DNA from: Methylophilaceae bacterium
GTDB lineage: Bacteria; Pseudomonadota; Gammaproteobacteria; Burkholderiales; Methylophilaceae
DNA: 23,104 nt
Direction of reading: 5' to 3'
NCBI GenBank assembly: GCA_947379975.1
Contig: CANCPF010000027.1
Span: 1 to 23,104, forward strand
A program made the position numbers and the translations under genes. Shown in pieces: positions 9,953 through 16,437 of this stretch. The notes beneath the pieces were generated by a model, which saw only the letters and a list, made by a program, of their open reading frames with translations, was not told the origin of the DNA and ran no database searches. Numbering within the stretch: the first letter of the stretch is position 1; each line of letters opens with the position of its first letter.

Positions 9953-10025
9953 CGTCATTCCCGCGTAGGCGGTAATCCAATTAACTTGTTGATTCGAATA
10001 GATTCCCGCTTACGCGGAAATAACG
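9953..10025. repeat. 73-bp MITE-like inverted repeat with two dRS3-like cores
   Basis: The ends are imperfect inverted repeats of about 26 bp (five differences) that begin CGTCATTCCCGCG on one side and CGTTATTTCCGCG on the other strand. Each arm contains a 20-bp core close to the Neisseria dRS3 pattern ATTCCC-N8-GGGAAT: 9957-9976 ends GGTAAT and 10002-10021 ends GGAAAT, one change each. It has no coding capacity. Such elements are commonly dispersed in betaproteobacterial intergenic DNA, and the transcript could fold into a long hairpin. Only one copy was seen in this window, so the mobility label is by analogy. Confidence 0.65.
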
Positions 10026-10125
10026 GTGATTGTGGATTTTATAAAAAATCGTGGTTAATTTAGCTTCGTGCAAAGCGCTCATTAACGGTATATATCTGCT
10101 AGGGTGCGTATTTAAGGAGCGATCA

Positions 10126-10359
10126 ATGAAAACTGCTAAATTATTTCAAAATGGCCAAAGTCAGGCCGTGCGTTTGCCTAAAGAGTTTCGCTTTGAAGGT
10201 GACGAAGTGATTATTAAAAGATCAGGCAATGCCGTGGTGCTAATTCCTGCTAATCACTCGTGGGAGGTGCTGGCGAGTAGTTTAGATAAGTTTAGTAGCG
10301 ATTTTATGGATAATCGCAATCAGCCTGAACAACAAATTCGTGATGATTTTTTTGTATGA
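10126..10359 (+). CDS. vapB: VapB-type antitoxin (AbrB/SpoVT-like)
   Basis: A 77-residue antitoxin with the swapped-hairpin AbrB-like DNA-binding domain at its N-terminus: MKTAKLFQNGQSQAVRLPKEFRF is the hallmark VapB/MvpT opening, and it is followed by GDEVIIKR. The acidic C-terminal tail (about 50-77) would wrap the toxin. The start at 10126 is chosen because AAGGAG (10114-10119) lies 6 nt upstream and the homology begins here; an in-frame ATG at 10051 would add 25 unrelated residues. The stop overlaps the vapC start by 4 bp (ATGA), so the two are translationally coupled. The VapBC complex is likely to autorepress from an operator upstream, but none was identified with confidence. Confidence 0.92.
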   Translation: MKTAKLFQNGQSQAVRLPKEFRFEGDEVIIKRSGNAVVLIPANHSWEVLASSLDKFSSDFMDNRNQPEQQIRDDFFV

Positions 10360-10760
10360 AGCTAATGCTAGATACCAACATTTGCATCGCAATTATTAAG
10401 CAAAAGCCAAAAGACATCCTGCAAAAATTTAGTGCTTATCAAGTGGGTGATATTTGCATTTCATCGATCACCTTGGCCGAGTTGCGCTATGGGGTGGCTA
10501 AAAGCCAGTATCAAGAGAAAAACCAAGCAGCTCTCGATGAGTTTATTTTGCCATTAGAAATCGCTGATTTTGATTATACGGCAGCATACTTTTATGGTGA
10601 CTTAAGAGCCGTCTTAGAAAAGCAAGGCACACCCATAGGCACGCTAGATACAATGATAGGCGCACATGCGCTAAGCTTAAATCTGACGCTGGTGACTAAC
10701 AATACCAAAGAGTTTAATCGTATTCCAAAACTTAATGTGATTGATTGGATTACATATTAA
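10356..10760 (+). CDS. vapC: VapC-type PIN-domain ribonuclease toxin
   Basis: A 134-residue PIN-domain toxin of the MvpA/VapC group that cleaves RNA (tRNA-fMet in studied enterobacterial members) when free of VapB. Acidic catalytic residues are visible: D6 in MLDTN, E42 in TLAELRYG and D98 in GTLDTMIGAHA. The C-terminal VTNNTKEF motif (N115, N116) is normal for this subgroup, where an Asn replaces the usual last Asp. The length is typical and the frame is intact, so the toxin is predicted active. It overlaps vapB by 4 bp. No confident terminator follows it; the 137-bp gap to the next gene is A-rich. Confidence 0.93.
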   Translation: MKLMLDTNICIAIIKQKPKDILQKFSAYQVGDICISSITLAELRYGVAKSQYQEKNQAALDEFILPLEIADFDYTAAYFYGDLRAVLEKQGTPIGTLDTMIGAHALSLNLTLVTNNTKEFNRIPKLNVIDWITY

Positions 10761-10897
10761 AAAATAATATATAACATTGATTTTCAATATACCAAAACCA
10801 TCTAAATATAAACCAAAAAAAATACCCCCATAAATCCTATGTTTAATGCTTCACAATGCGCTAACATAAAGACTTCTTTTTAAAGACAAAAACCATC

Positions 10898-13585
10898 ATG
10901 GGTCAGCATCATCTTAAGCCGTTATTTGCACCTAAATCTGTTGCGGTGTTTGGGGCTAGTGACCGCATTGATTCTGTTGGACAAATCGTTTTTCAAAATA
11001 TGCTGCAAAGTGGTTATCACGGCGCGCTTTATCCTATTAATCCTGGTCATGAGCAGGTTCAGGGTTGCAAAGCTTATGCTTCGATTTCCGAAATTATTGA
11101 GCCGGTAGAGTTAGCGGTCATTGCCACACCAGCAGCCACCGTGCCAGATATTATTGACGAGTGCGGCAGGCATGGCGTGAAGGCGGCGATTATTATTACC
11201 GCAGGGTTTGGTGAAGCTGGCGAGGATGGTAAAGCCTTGCAGCAGGCGGTGCTGGAGAGTGCGCAACATTATGGTATTCGCCTGATTGGGCCGAATTGCT
11301 TAGGTGTGATGCGCCCGGATATTGGCCTGAATGCAACTTTTAATAAGGGCAATGCCAGTGTTGGAAACTTGGCTTTTGTGTCGCAATCTGGTGCGCTGTG
11401 TACGGCTATTTTAGATTGGGCAACCACTAATGACGTTGGTTTTTCTAGTGTGGTGTCGCTGGGCGCTTCGGTGGATGTCGATTTTGGCGAAATTCTCGAT
11501 TATTTAATTTCCGATACGCAAACGCATAGTATTTTGCTTTACATTGAAGGTATTCATAACGCACGTAGTTTTATGAGTTCGATTCGTGCCGCGGCGCGCA
11601 TTAAGCCGGTGATTTTGGTGAAAGTCGGTCGCCATGCGGTCGGTTCTAAAGCGGCCATGTCGCACACTGCTTCACTGGTCGGTTCGGATGATGCGTTTGA
11701 TGCGGCCGTGCGTCGCGCTGGTGTGGTGCGTGTGCAAACTATTACCCAGTTATTTTCTGCGGCTAAAGCCCTTTCTTGCGGATTTAATCCAACCGGTAAT
11801 CGCTTGGCGATTGTGACGAATGGCGGTGGCCCGGGTGTTATGGCTACAGATTGTGCGGCCGATTTAGGTTTGGTGATGGCTGAGCTTTCAGACAGCACCA
11901 TGGAAAAATTAAATTTAGCGCTTCCAGCCACTTGGTCGCATGGCAACCCGATTGATATTATTGGTGATGCGCAAGTGGATCGTTTTCATCATGCGGTAAA
12001 AGCTTGTTTGGAAGATCCAAATGTAGATGGCGTGCTGACCATTTTGACGCCCCAAGCAATGACTAAACCTTTGGAAGCGGCTGAGGCGGTCATCGCGCTG
12101 TCTAATCAATTCAGTAAACCATTGCTGACTTCGTGGATGGGCGGGGCGCAGGTGGAATCATCGCGTGCTGCTTTTAATCATGCTAAAAAACCGAGCTTTC
12201 GGACGCCAGAGCCAGCGGTAGAAGTGTTTTCTTATCTCAGCGCTTATCATAAAAACCAGAAGTTTTTAATGCAAATGCCGGGCCCGTTGTCGCACCATTT
12301 AGAGCCAGATATTGATGGCGCGACGATGATTATAGAAGGTGCTTTGCAGGAAAAACGCAAAATATTAAATGAGATGGAATCTAAAGCTTTGTTGGCGGCG
12401 TTTCATATTCCAGTGGCACAAACAATGGTTGCGCGTTCGCCAAATGAGGCTTTGTTGATTGCTCAGCAATTGGGTTTTCCTGTGGCGATGAAAATCAACT
12501 CGCCTGACATTACGCACAAGTCTGATACTGGCGGGGTGTTGCTTAATTTGCTTAACGCACAGGCGGTGCGAAGTGCTTATCACGAAATCATCAAAAACGT
12601 ACAGAAAAGCCGTCCTGACGCTACGATTGATGGTATTTCAATTCAACCTATGATCGTAAAACCAAATGGTCGCGAGTTAATGGTAGGCGTGACGAATGAC
12701 CCAGTATTTGGCCCAGTAATTACCTTTGGCGCTGGTGGCACCACGGTAGAAATTATGGGGGATCGCGCTGTTTCGCTGCCGCCGTTGAATACGTTCTTGG
12801 TGAAAGATATGATTAATAGCACGCATGTCGCGAAAATGCTGGGCAAGTTCAGGCAAATGCCAGCAGCGAATATGGAGGCGCTAGAAAGCGTATTGCTGCG
12901 TGTTTCAGAAATGGTTTGTGAGTTGCCAACATTGATAGAGATGGACATTAATCCATTGATCATAGATGAAAATGGAGTGTTGGCGGCTGATGCGCGTATT
13001 GTTGTTGCGCTACGTTCGCCTAGCGCAGGTAGTGGTGATCGTTATTCGCATATGGCCATTTATCCATATCCTACGCATTTGGTGAATAACTGGCAAAGTA
13101 CCGATGGCAGCAATGTCGTGATACGCCCAATACGCCCAGAAGATGCTGAACTTACTCAGGAGTTTGTAAGAAATTTGTCTGAAGAATCACGTTATTTCCG
13201 CTATATGAATAGCTTCCACGAGCTTAGCGAAGCTATGTTAGTACGCTTTACGCAGATTGATTACAGTCGTGAAATGGCGCTTATTGCAGTTAGAACCGAG
13301 CAGGAAAAAGAAGTGGAATTGGGCGTAACACGTTATGCGATTAATCCCGATGGTGAAAGTTGCGAGTTTGCTTTAGTGGTTGCAGATAGCATGCGCGGCA
13401 CAGGTTTAGGGCTTAGGTTAATGGTCGGCTTGATGGATGCCGCAAGATCAAAAGGGCTGAAAATCATGGAAGGCGAAGTGCTGAAGAATAACGCCAGCAT
13501 GCTTAAATTAATGAAGCGTTTAGGCTTTAGTATTGAATCCAGCCATGAAGACGAAAGCATTAAAATTATACGTAAAGTATTGTAA
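10898..13585 (+). CDS. pat: Pat-type protein lysine acetyltransferase (NDP-forming acyl-CoA synthetase domain fused to GNAT)
   Basis: Predicted to transfer acetyl groups from acetyl-CoA to lysines of AMP-forming acyl-CoA synthetases such as Acs, switching them off. The 895 residues match the usual Pat/YfiQ length (886 in Salmonella) and domain order: CoA-binding Rossmann domain (about 8-130, FGASDR), succinyl-CoA-ligase-like domain (about 150-470), ATP-grasp domain (about 485-700) and GNAT domain (about 735-895). The GNAT part shows C-E-F-A-L with the likely catalytic Glu at 823 and the acetyl-CoA loop RGTGLG at 833-838. The synthetase part keeps SHTASLVG (H256) and SPDITHKSDTGGV (H540), the two histidines used for phosphate relay in true ADP-forming acetyl-CoA synthetases. 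The HDAC-family gene starts 11 bp downstream. An ADP-forming acyl-CoA synthetase with an accessory GNAT is the alternative reading. Confidence 0.88.
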   Translation: MGQHHLKPLFAPKSVAVFGASDRIDSVGQIVFQNMLQSGYHGALYPINPGHEQVQGCKAYASISEIIEPVELAVIATPAATVPDIIDECGRHGVKAAIIITAGFGEAGEDGKALQQAVLESAQHYGIRLIGPNCLGVMRPDIGLNATFNKGNASVGNLAFVSQSGALCTAILDWATTNDVGFSSVVSLGASVDVDFGEILDYLISDTQTHSILLYIEGIHNARSFMSSIRAAARIKPVILVKVGRHAVGSKAAMSHTASLVGSDDAFDAAVRRAGVVRVQTITQLFSAAKALSCGFNPTGNRLAIVTNGGGPGVMATDCAADLGLVMAELSDSTMEKLNLALPATWSHGNPIDIIGDAQVDRFHHAVKACLEDPNVDGVLTILTPQAMTKPLEAAEAVIALSNQFSKPLLTSWMGGAQVESSRAAFNHAKKPSFRTPEPAVEVFSYLSAYHKNQKFLMQMPGPLSHHLEPDIDGATMIIEGALQEKRKILNEMESKALLAAFHIPVAQTMVARSPNEALLIAQQLGFPVAMKINSPDITHKSDTGGVLLNLLNAQAVRSAYHEIIKNVQKSRPDATIDGISIQPMIVKPNGRELMVGVTNDPVFGPVITFGAGGTTVEIMGDRAVSLPPLNTFLVKDMINSTHVAKMLGKFRQMPAANMEALESVLLRVSEMVCELPTLIEMDINPLIIDENGVLAADARIVVALRSPSAGSGDRYSHMAIYPYPTHLVNNWQSTDGSNVVIRPIRPEDAELTQEFVRNLSEESRYFRYMNSFHELSEAMLVRFTQIDYSREMALIAVRTEQEKEVELGVTRYAINPDGESCEFALVVADSMRGTGLGLRLMVGLMDAARSKGLKIMEGEVLKNNASMLKLMKRLGFSIESSHEDESIKIIRKVL

Positions 13586-13596
13586 GTAGAACAAAT

Positions 13597-14520
13597 ATGC
13601 ATTGTGCTTATATTACACACCCGGAATTTCTCAAGCATGACATGGGTGCAGATCACCCCGAATGTCCAGCCCGAGTACACGCGATTCAAGATCAGTTGAT
13701 TGCCTCTGGTTTGTTCGACTATCTCACTCATTATGAAGCGCCAAAAGCGACTAAAGAAGATTTGGCGCGTGTACATACTGCGGAATATATCGACATGGTT
13801 TTTGCCAAGTCCCCGCAAACCGGGCTGATTGATTTGGATGGCGACACGTCAATGAACCCATTTACGCTCAATGCCGCTTTGCACGCTGTTGGCGCGGTAA
13901 TTAAGGGCGTGGATTTAGTCATGTCTGGCATTATGGAAACGGCATTTTGTAATATTCGTCCCCCGGGGCATCACGCAGGTCGGGCGAGTGCGTCTGGTTT
14001 TTGCATTTTCAATAATGTAGCTGCGGCTGTGGCTTATGCTCTTGAGAAACACGGATTACAGCGCATTGCCATCGCCGATTTTGATGTGCATCACGGCGAA
14101 GGTACTGAAGATATTTTCCGCGATGACCCGCGCGTGATGATGTGCTCAACTTTTCAGCATCCTTATTATCCTTTTTGTGGCGCAGACAGCAGTAGCGAGC
14201 ATATTATTAACGTGCCGCTTGCTGCCAGAAGCACAGGCGCAGATTTCCGTGCAGCCGTGACTGATCATTGGTTGCCGGCTTTAGAACGTTTTCAGCCACA
14301 GTTGATTTTAATTTCAGCTGGTTTCGATGCGCATTGGGAAGATGATATGGGAGGCTTGGCGCTCAGAGAAAATGATTATTTTTGGGTGACAGAAACCCTT
14401 AAAGAGGTCGCAAAGCGCCATGCCAATGGTCGGATTGTTTCTGCGCTGGAAGGTGGTTATGCACTACACGCTTTGGGGCGCAGCGTGATGAACCATATTA
14501 AGAGTCTCAGTGAGCTTTGA
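13597..14520 (+). CDS. histone-deacetylase-family (class II-like) zinc amidohydrolase
   Basis: Predicted Zn-dependent deacetylase with the arginase/HDAC fold. The 307 residues contain the full active site: DHPECPARV near the N-terminus, RPPGHHAG with the His pair H125/H126, DFDVHHGEGTED giving Zn ligands D163 and H165, SAGFDAH giving Zn ligand D244, and the catalytic-type Tyr in EGGY (Y288). The RPPGHHA and DFDVHHG style resembles class II HDACs and bacterial HDAH more than AcuC. No signal peptide is seen, so it acts in the cytoplasm. It follows pat by 11 bp with only a weak ribosome site, which suggests coupling and a role as eraser of Pat-made acetyl-lysine. Acetylpolyamine or another small amide remains possible as substrate. 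Confidence 0.9.
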   Translation: MHCAYITHPEFLKHDMGADHPECPARVHAIQDQLIASGLFDYLTHYEAPKATKEDLARVHTAEYIDMVFAKSPQTGLIDLDGDTSMNPFTLNAALHAVGAVIKGVDLVMSGIMETAFCNIRPPGHHAGRASASGFCIFNNVAAAVAYALEKHGLQRIAIADFDVHHGEGTEDIFRDDPRVMMCSTFQHPYYPFCGADSSSEHIINVPLAARSTGADFRAAVTDHWLPALERFQPQLILISAGFDAHWEDDMGGLALRENDYFWVTETLKEVAKRHANGRIVSALEGGYALHALGRSVMNHIKSLSEL

Positions 14521-14554
14521 TTGTTACAAGACCTTAAAAGCTTTGCTTCGAATG

Positions 14555-14571
14555 AAGTGCTAGTAGCACTT
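14555..14571. terminator. hairpin between convergent HDAC-family gene and tetR
   Basis: A 6-bp perfect stem AAGTGC/GCACTT (14555-14560, 14566-14571) with a TAGTA loop is followed on the plus strand by TTATT. It sits between two convergent genes, 3 bp beyond the tetR stop, and could stop transcription from both sides. The stem is short and the T-run weak, so efficiency is uncertain. Confidence 0.5.
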
Positions 14572-14574
14572 TTA

Positions 14575-15210
14575 TTAATCTGAAGGCCAATTTTTTAAGG
14601 CAATTTGTACAAGCGCCAAAAGAGATTCTTTACTTGCGCCACTGCTGGCTTGTACCGACATGCCTTGGTGCAAGGTGGTCAAATATTTTGCTAAGTCAGC
14701 ACTGTTGGTATTTGCGGGTAAATCGCCATGAATTTTTGCTAAATCAAAACGCAATTTAAAGTTTTCTTCTAATCTTTTCCTATATTCAATAAGAGTTTCT
14801 TGTATTTGTGCTGAACCTTGTCCGCAGCTTAATGCGGCCTGCACAATCATGCAACCCGGCGGGTGATTTTGGTCGGTAAAAAAGGCAACAGCACCGGTTA
14901 AAAATTTTTCAGCAACTTGTTTAGCGCTTGGTTCTTTCATGGCCTCACCTACAAATGCAGCTGGGCCAGCGACGTATTTTTCTAGTGCTTGGCCAAATAA
15001 CGCTTCTTTATTACCAAACGTGGCATAAATGCTCGGCTTATTAATCCCTAAGGCTTCTACCAGTTCCGCCATAGACGTACCTTCGTAGCCGTGCTGCCAA
15101 AAAACTTGCAGCGCGTTTTTTAATGCCTGCTCTTGATTAAACGCAAGTGGACGGCCACGCGTTTTCTTTGCTGGCTTGCTGGCTTGCTCAGTATTTTTCG
15201 GTGTGTTCAT
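14575..15210 (-). CDS. TetR/AcrR-family transcriptional repressor
   Basis: A 211-residue regulator with an N-terminal helix-turn-helix at about 25-75, including GTSMAELVEALGINKPSIYATFGNKEALF, the TetR signature. A Lys/Arg-rich leader (about 12-21) precedes it. The C-terminal ligand domain contains PPGCMIVQAALSCG, a TetR_C pattern found in regulators of small enzyme genes; the inducer cannot be predicted. It is divergent from the SDR gene with 143 bp between them. Two identical-pattern palindromes in that gap (TACC-N4-GGTA) are its likely operators, so it probably represses the SDR gene and perhaps itself. Confidence 0.93.
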   Translation of the reverse strand: MNTPKNTEQASKPAKKTRGRPLAFNQEQALKNALQVFWQHGYEGTSMAELVEALGINKPSIYATFGNKEALFGQALEKYVAGPAAFVGEAMKEPSAKQVAEKFLTGAVAFFTDQNHPPGCMIVQAALSCGQGSAQIQETLIEYRKRLEENFKLRFDLAKIHGDLPANTNSADLAKYLTTLHQGMSVQASSGASKESLLALVQIALKNWPSD

Positions 15211-15242
15211 ATGTGTAAAATGTCTTCCATAAGTGATTATTG

Positions 15243-15254
15243 TACCACTAGGTA
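15243..15254. promoter_or_regulatory. TetR operator candidate O1
   Basis: The palindrome TACCACTAGGTA has arms TACC and GGTA, identical to those of O2. It lies 9 bp upstream of the -35 of the SDR promoter and about 33 bp from the tetR start codon, so a bound repressor could also cover the tetR promoter. Confidence 0.55.
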
Positions 15255-15263
15255 TAAATTTAG

Positions 15264-15292
15264 TTGACAGAAAAATTCAATTCAATTATTAT
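15264..15292 (+). promoter_or_regulatory. sigma70 promoter of the SDR gene
   Basis: A perfect TTGACA (15264-15269), a 17-bp spacer and TATTAT (15287-15292, 5 of 6 consensus). Transcription would start near 15299, inside operator O2, giving a leader of about 55 nt with an AAGGAAG ribosome site (15341-15347). Confidence 0.65.
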
Positions 15293-15297
15293 TTATT

Positions 15298-15309
15298 TAC
15301 CGATTGGTA
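15298..15309. promoter_or_regulatory. TetR operator candidate O2
   Basis: The palindrome TACCGATTGGTA has the same TACC/GGTA arms as O1. It sits just downstream of the -10 box over the expected start site, a classic repression position. Confidence 0.6.
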
Positions 15310-15353
15310 TGAAATTATTAATTACCAGTAAATCTATTATAAGGAAGAACTAA

Positions 15354-16097
15354 ATGACACAACAGAAAGTTAAAGTAGCGTTGATTACAGGTGCAAATCG
15401 TGGCATTGGATTTGAAACGGCTAAGGGATTAGCCGCACTTGGTATTACGGTAATTTTGGGTGCGCGAGATATTATAAAAGGCCAAGCGGCCGCTCAACAA
15501 TTACAAGATTTGGGCTTTAAGGCCGAAGCTATCGAATATGATGCAAACCAGTCTCAGTCAGCTGATAGTGTGTATGAGTACATTGATGAGCATTATGGAA
15601 AGCTAGATATTCTAGTCAACAATGCTGGCATTCTTCAAGAGCAGTTAATGGGAAAAAATAACAGTACTAGCGTTAGCGCTGATGTTTTGCAGCAAACCTT
15701 TCAAACCAATCTTTTTGCAGTGATTGCACTTACGCAAAAACTATTACCTTTGATCAAAAAAGCGCCAGCTGGACGTATCGTGAATTTATCCAGTATATTA
15801 GCTTCATTAACTTTGCATAGCATGCCGAAATCTCCAATAGATCCAGCGAAAGCTTTCGCTTATAACGCCTCTAAAACAGCCTTAAACGCCTACACCATAC
15901 ATTTGGCTCGTGAGCTCCGTGATACTAATGTTAAAGTAAATGCGGCACATCCAGGTTGGGTTAAAACGAGCGTAGGCGGGGCTAATGCACCTATGGAAGT
16001 GGAGGACAGCGCTAAGACTAGTATTCAGTTGGCGACCTTGAATGATGATGGCGCAAGCGGTGGTTTCTTTCATGATGGCGAAGCTTTGCCATGGTAG
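15354..16097 (+). CDS. short-chain dehydrogenase/reductase (classical SDR)
   Basis: A 247-residue NAD(P)(H)-dependent oxidoreductase. The cofactor loop TGANRGIG is at 12-19, NNAG at 89-92, the catalytic Ser is at 146/147, and Y170-x3-K174 forms the YNASK motif. R38 in GARD at the end of beta-2 suggests a preference for NADP(H). The Ser-Tyr spacing includes a short extra segment (residues about 150-168) resembling the carbonyl-reductase/CBR1-like SDRs. The substrate is unknown; many TetR-controlled SDRs of this type reduce reactive carbonyls or quinones, which is inference here. An AAGGAAG site 6 nt upstream supports the start. It is divergent from tetR and followed after 45 bp by a small membrane protein. 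Confidence 0.92.
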   Translation: MTQQKVKVALITGANRGIGFETAKGLAALGITVILGARDIIKGQAAAQQLQDLGFKAEAIEYDANQSQSADSVYEYIDEHYGKLDILVNNAGILQEQLMGKNNSTSVSADVLQQTFQTNLFAVIALTQKLLPLIKKAPAGRIVNLSSILASLTLHSMPKSPIDPAKAFAYNASKTALNAYTIHLARELRDTNVKVNAAHPGWVKTSVGGANAPMEVEDSAKTSIQLATLNDDGASGGFFHDGEALPW

Positions 16098-16142
16098 TAT
16101 TTGCGATTATCAAGATGCACTAGATAAAAAAATGGAACTGCT

Positions 16143-16400
16143 ATGAAACGTAAAATTGCCTATCGACATCGCACAGTGTTATTTGCGTTGCTGATGTCTT
16201 TTTGTACGGCTTTAATTGTGTCTGGCATTATTATTTACTTACACATCGAGCCGCGAGTAAATTTTCTGCCATATTTTCTTGCCCAGTGGTTTAGGGCATT
16301 CTTTACGGCTTGGCCTATCGTGTTTGCCGCGATCTTATTGATAGCCCCAATCGTTAATAGCTTGCTTAGCCTTTTTGTTGAGGACGCGCCAAACAAGTAA
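16143..16400 (+). CDS. DUF2798-type small membrane protein
   Basis: An 85-residue protein with two hydrophobic helices (about 11-33 and 48-74) separated by a short loop, and a basic N-terminus (MKRKIAYRHR) that is expected to stay in the cytoplasm. The arrangement and the F-x-A-W-P motif before the second helix match DUF2798 proteins, whose function is unknown. It starts 45 bp after the SDR stop and is probably in the same TetR-controlled transcript. Its stop abuts the hairpin at 16401-16437. Confidence 0.8.
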   Translation: MKRKIAYRHRTVLFALLMSFCTALIVSGIIIYLHIEPRVNFLPYFLAQWFRAFFTAWPIVFAAILLIAPIVNSLLSLFVEDAPNK

Positions 16401-16437
16401 TAATGCATGGTTTTAATTTTTAGCTAAAACTGCATTA
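16401..16437. terminator. bidirectional terminator hairpin overlapping the end of the COG0523 gene
   Basis: The stem pairs TAATGCA (16401-16407) with TGCATTA (16431-16437) and GTTTTA (16410-16415) with TAAAAC (16425-16430), 13 bp with a 2-nt bulge and a 9-nt loop. On the plus strand it is followed by the T-rich ATGCTTTTCTT. It begins immediately after the DUF2798 stop and includes the last codons and stop of the convergent GTPase gene, so one structure may serve both genes. Confidence 0.65.

Larger units (their letters stand above)
9736..10125. other. 390-bp AT-rich intergenic region with promoter candidate and MITE-like repeat
   Basis: No gene is supported here. From left to right it holds a weak AT hairpin (TGATTTTA at 9836-9843 with TAAAATCA at 9852-9859) without an immediate T-run, a TTGACA/TATACT promoter candidate (9867-9894), a 73-bp imperfect inverted repeat (9953-10025), a short hairpin (GATTTT 10035-10040, AAAATC 10045-10050), and the vapB ribosome site AAGGAG (10114-10119). 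The TATATAT at 10089-10095 could be a -10 or part of a VapBC operator, but it has no convincing -35. Confidence 0.7.

Noticed and set aside
10051..10125. Upstream ATG extending vapB by 25 residues
   Set aside because: The AAGGAG site and the start of VapB homology both point to 10126, and the extra residues are unlike antitoxin sequence.
10126..10760. Anti-phage defence island centred on vapBC
   Set aside because: Neighbours are housekeeping genes with no nuclease, helicase or integrase of a defence system, so a lone toxin-antitoxin pair is the simpler reading.
10777..10808. TTGATT / TAAATA promoter upstream of pat
   Set aside because: The spacer is 20 bp, outside the usual range, and the region is A-rich enough for chance matches.
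13333..13818. 161-codon minus-strand open frame crossing the pat/HDAC junction
   Set aside because: It lies antisense to two strongly supported genes, has no recognisable domain or ribosome site, and its residue make-up looks like a shadow frame.
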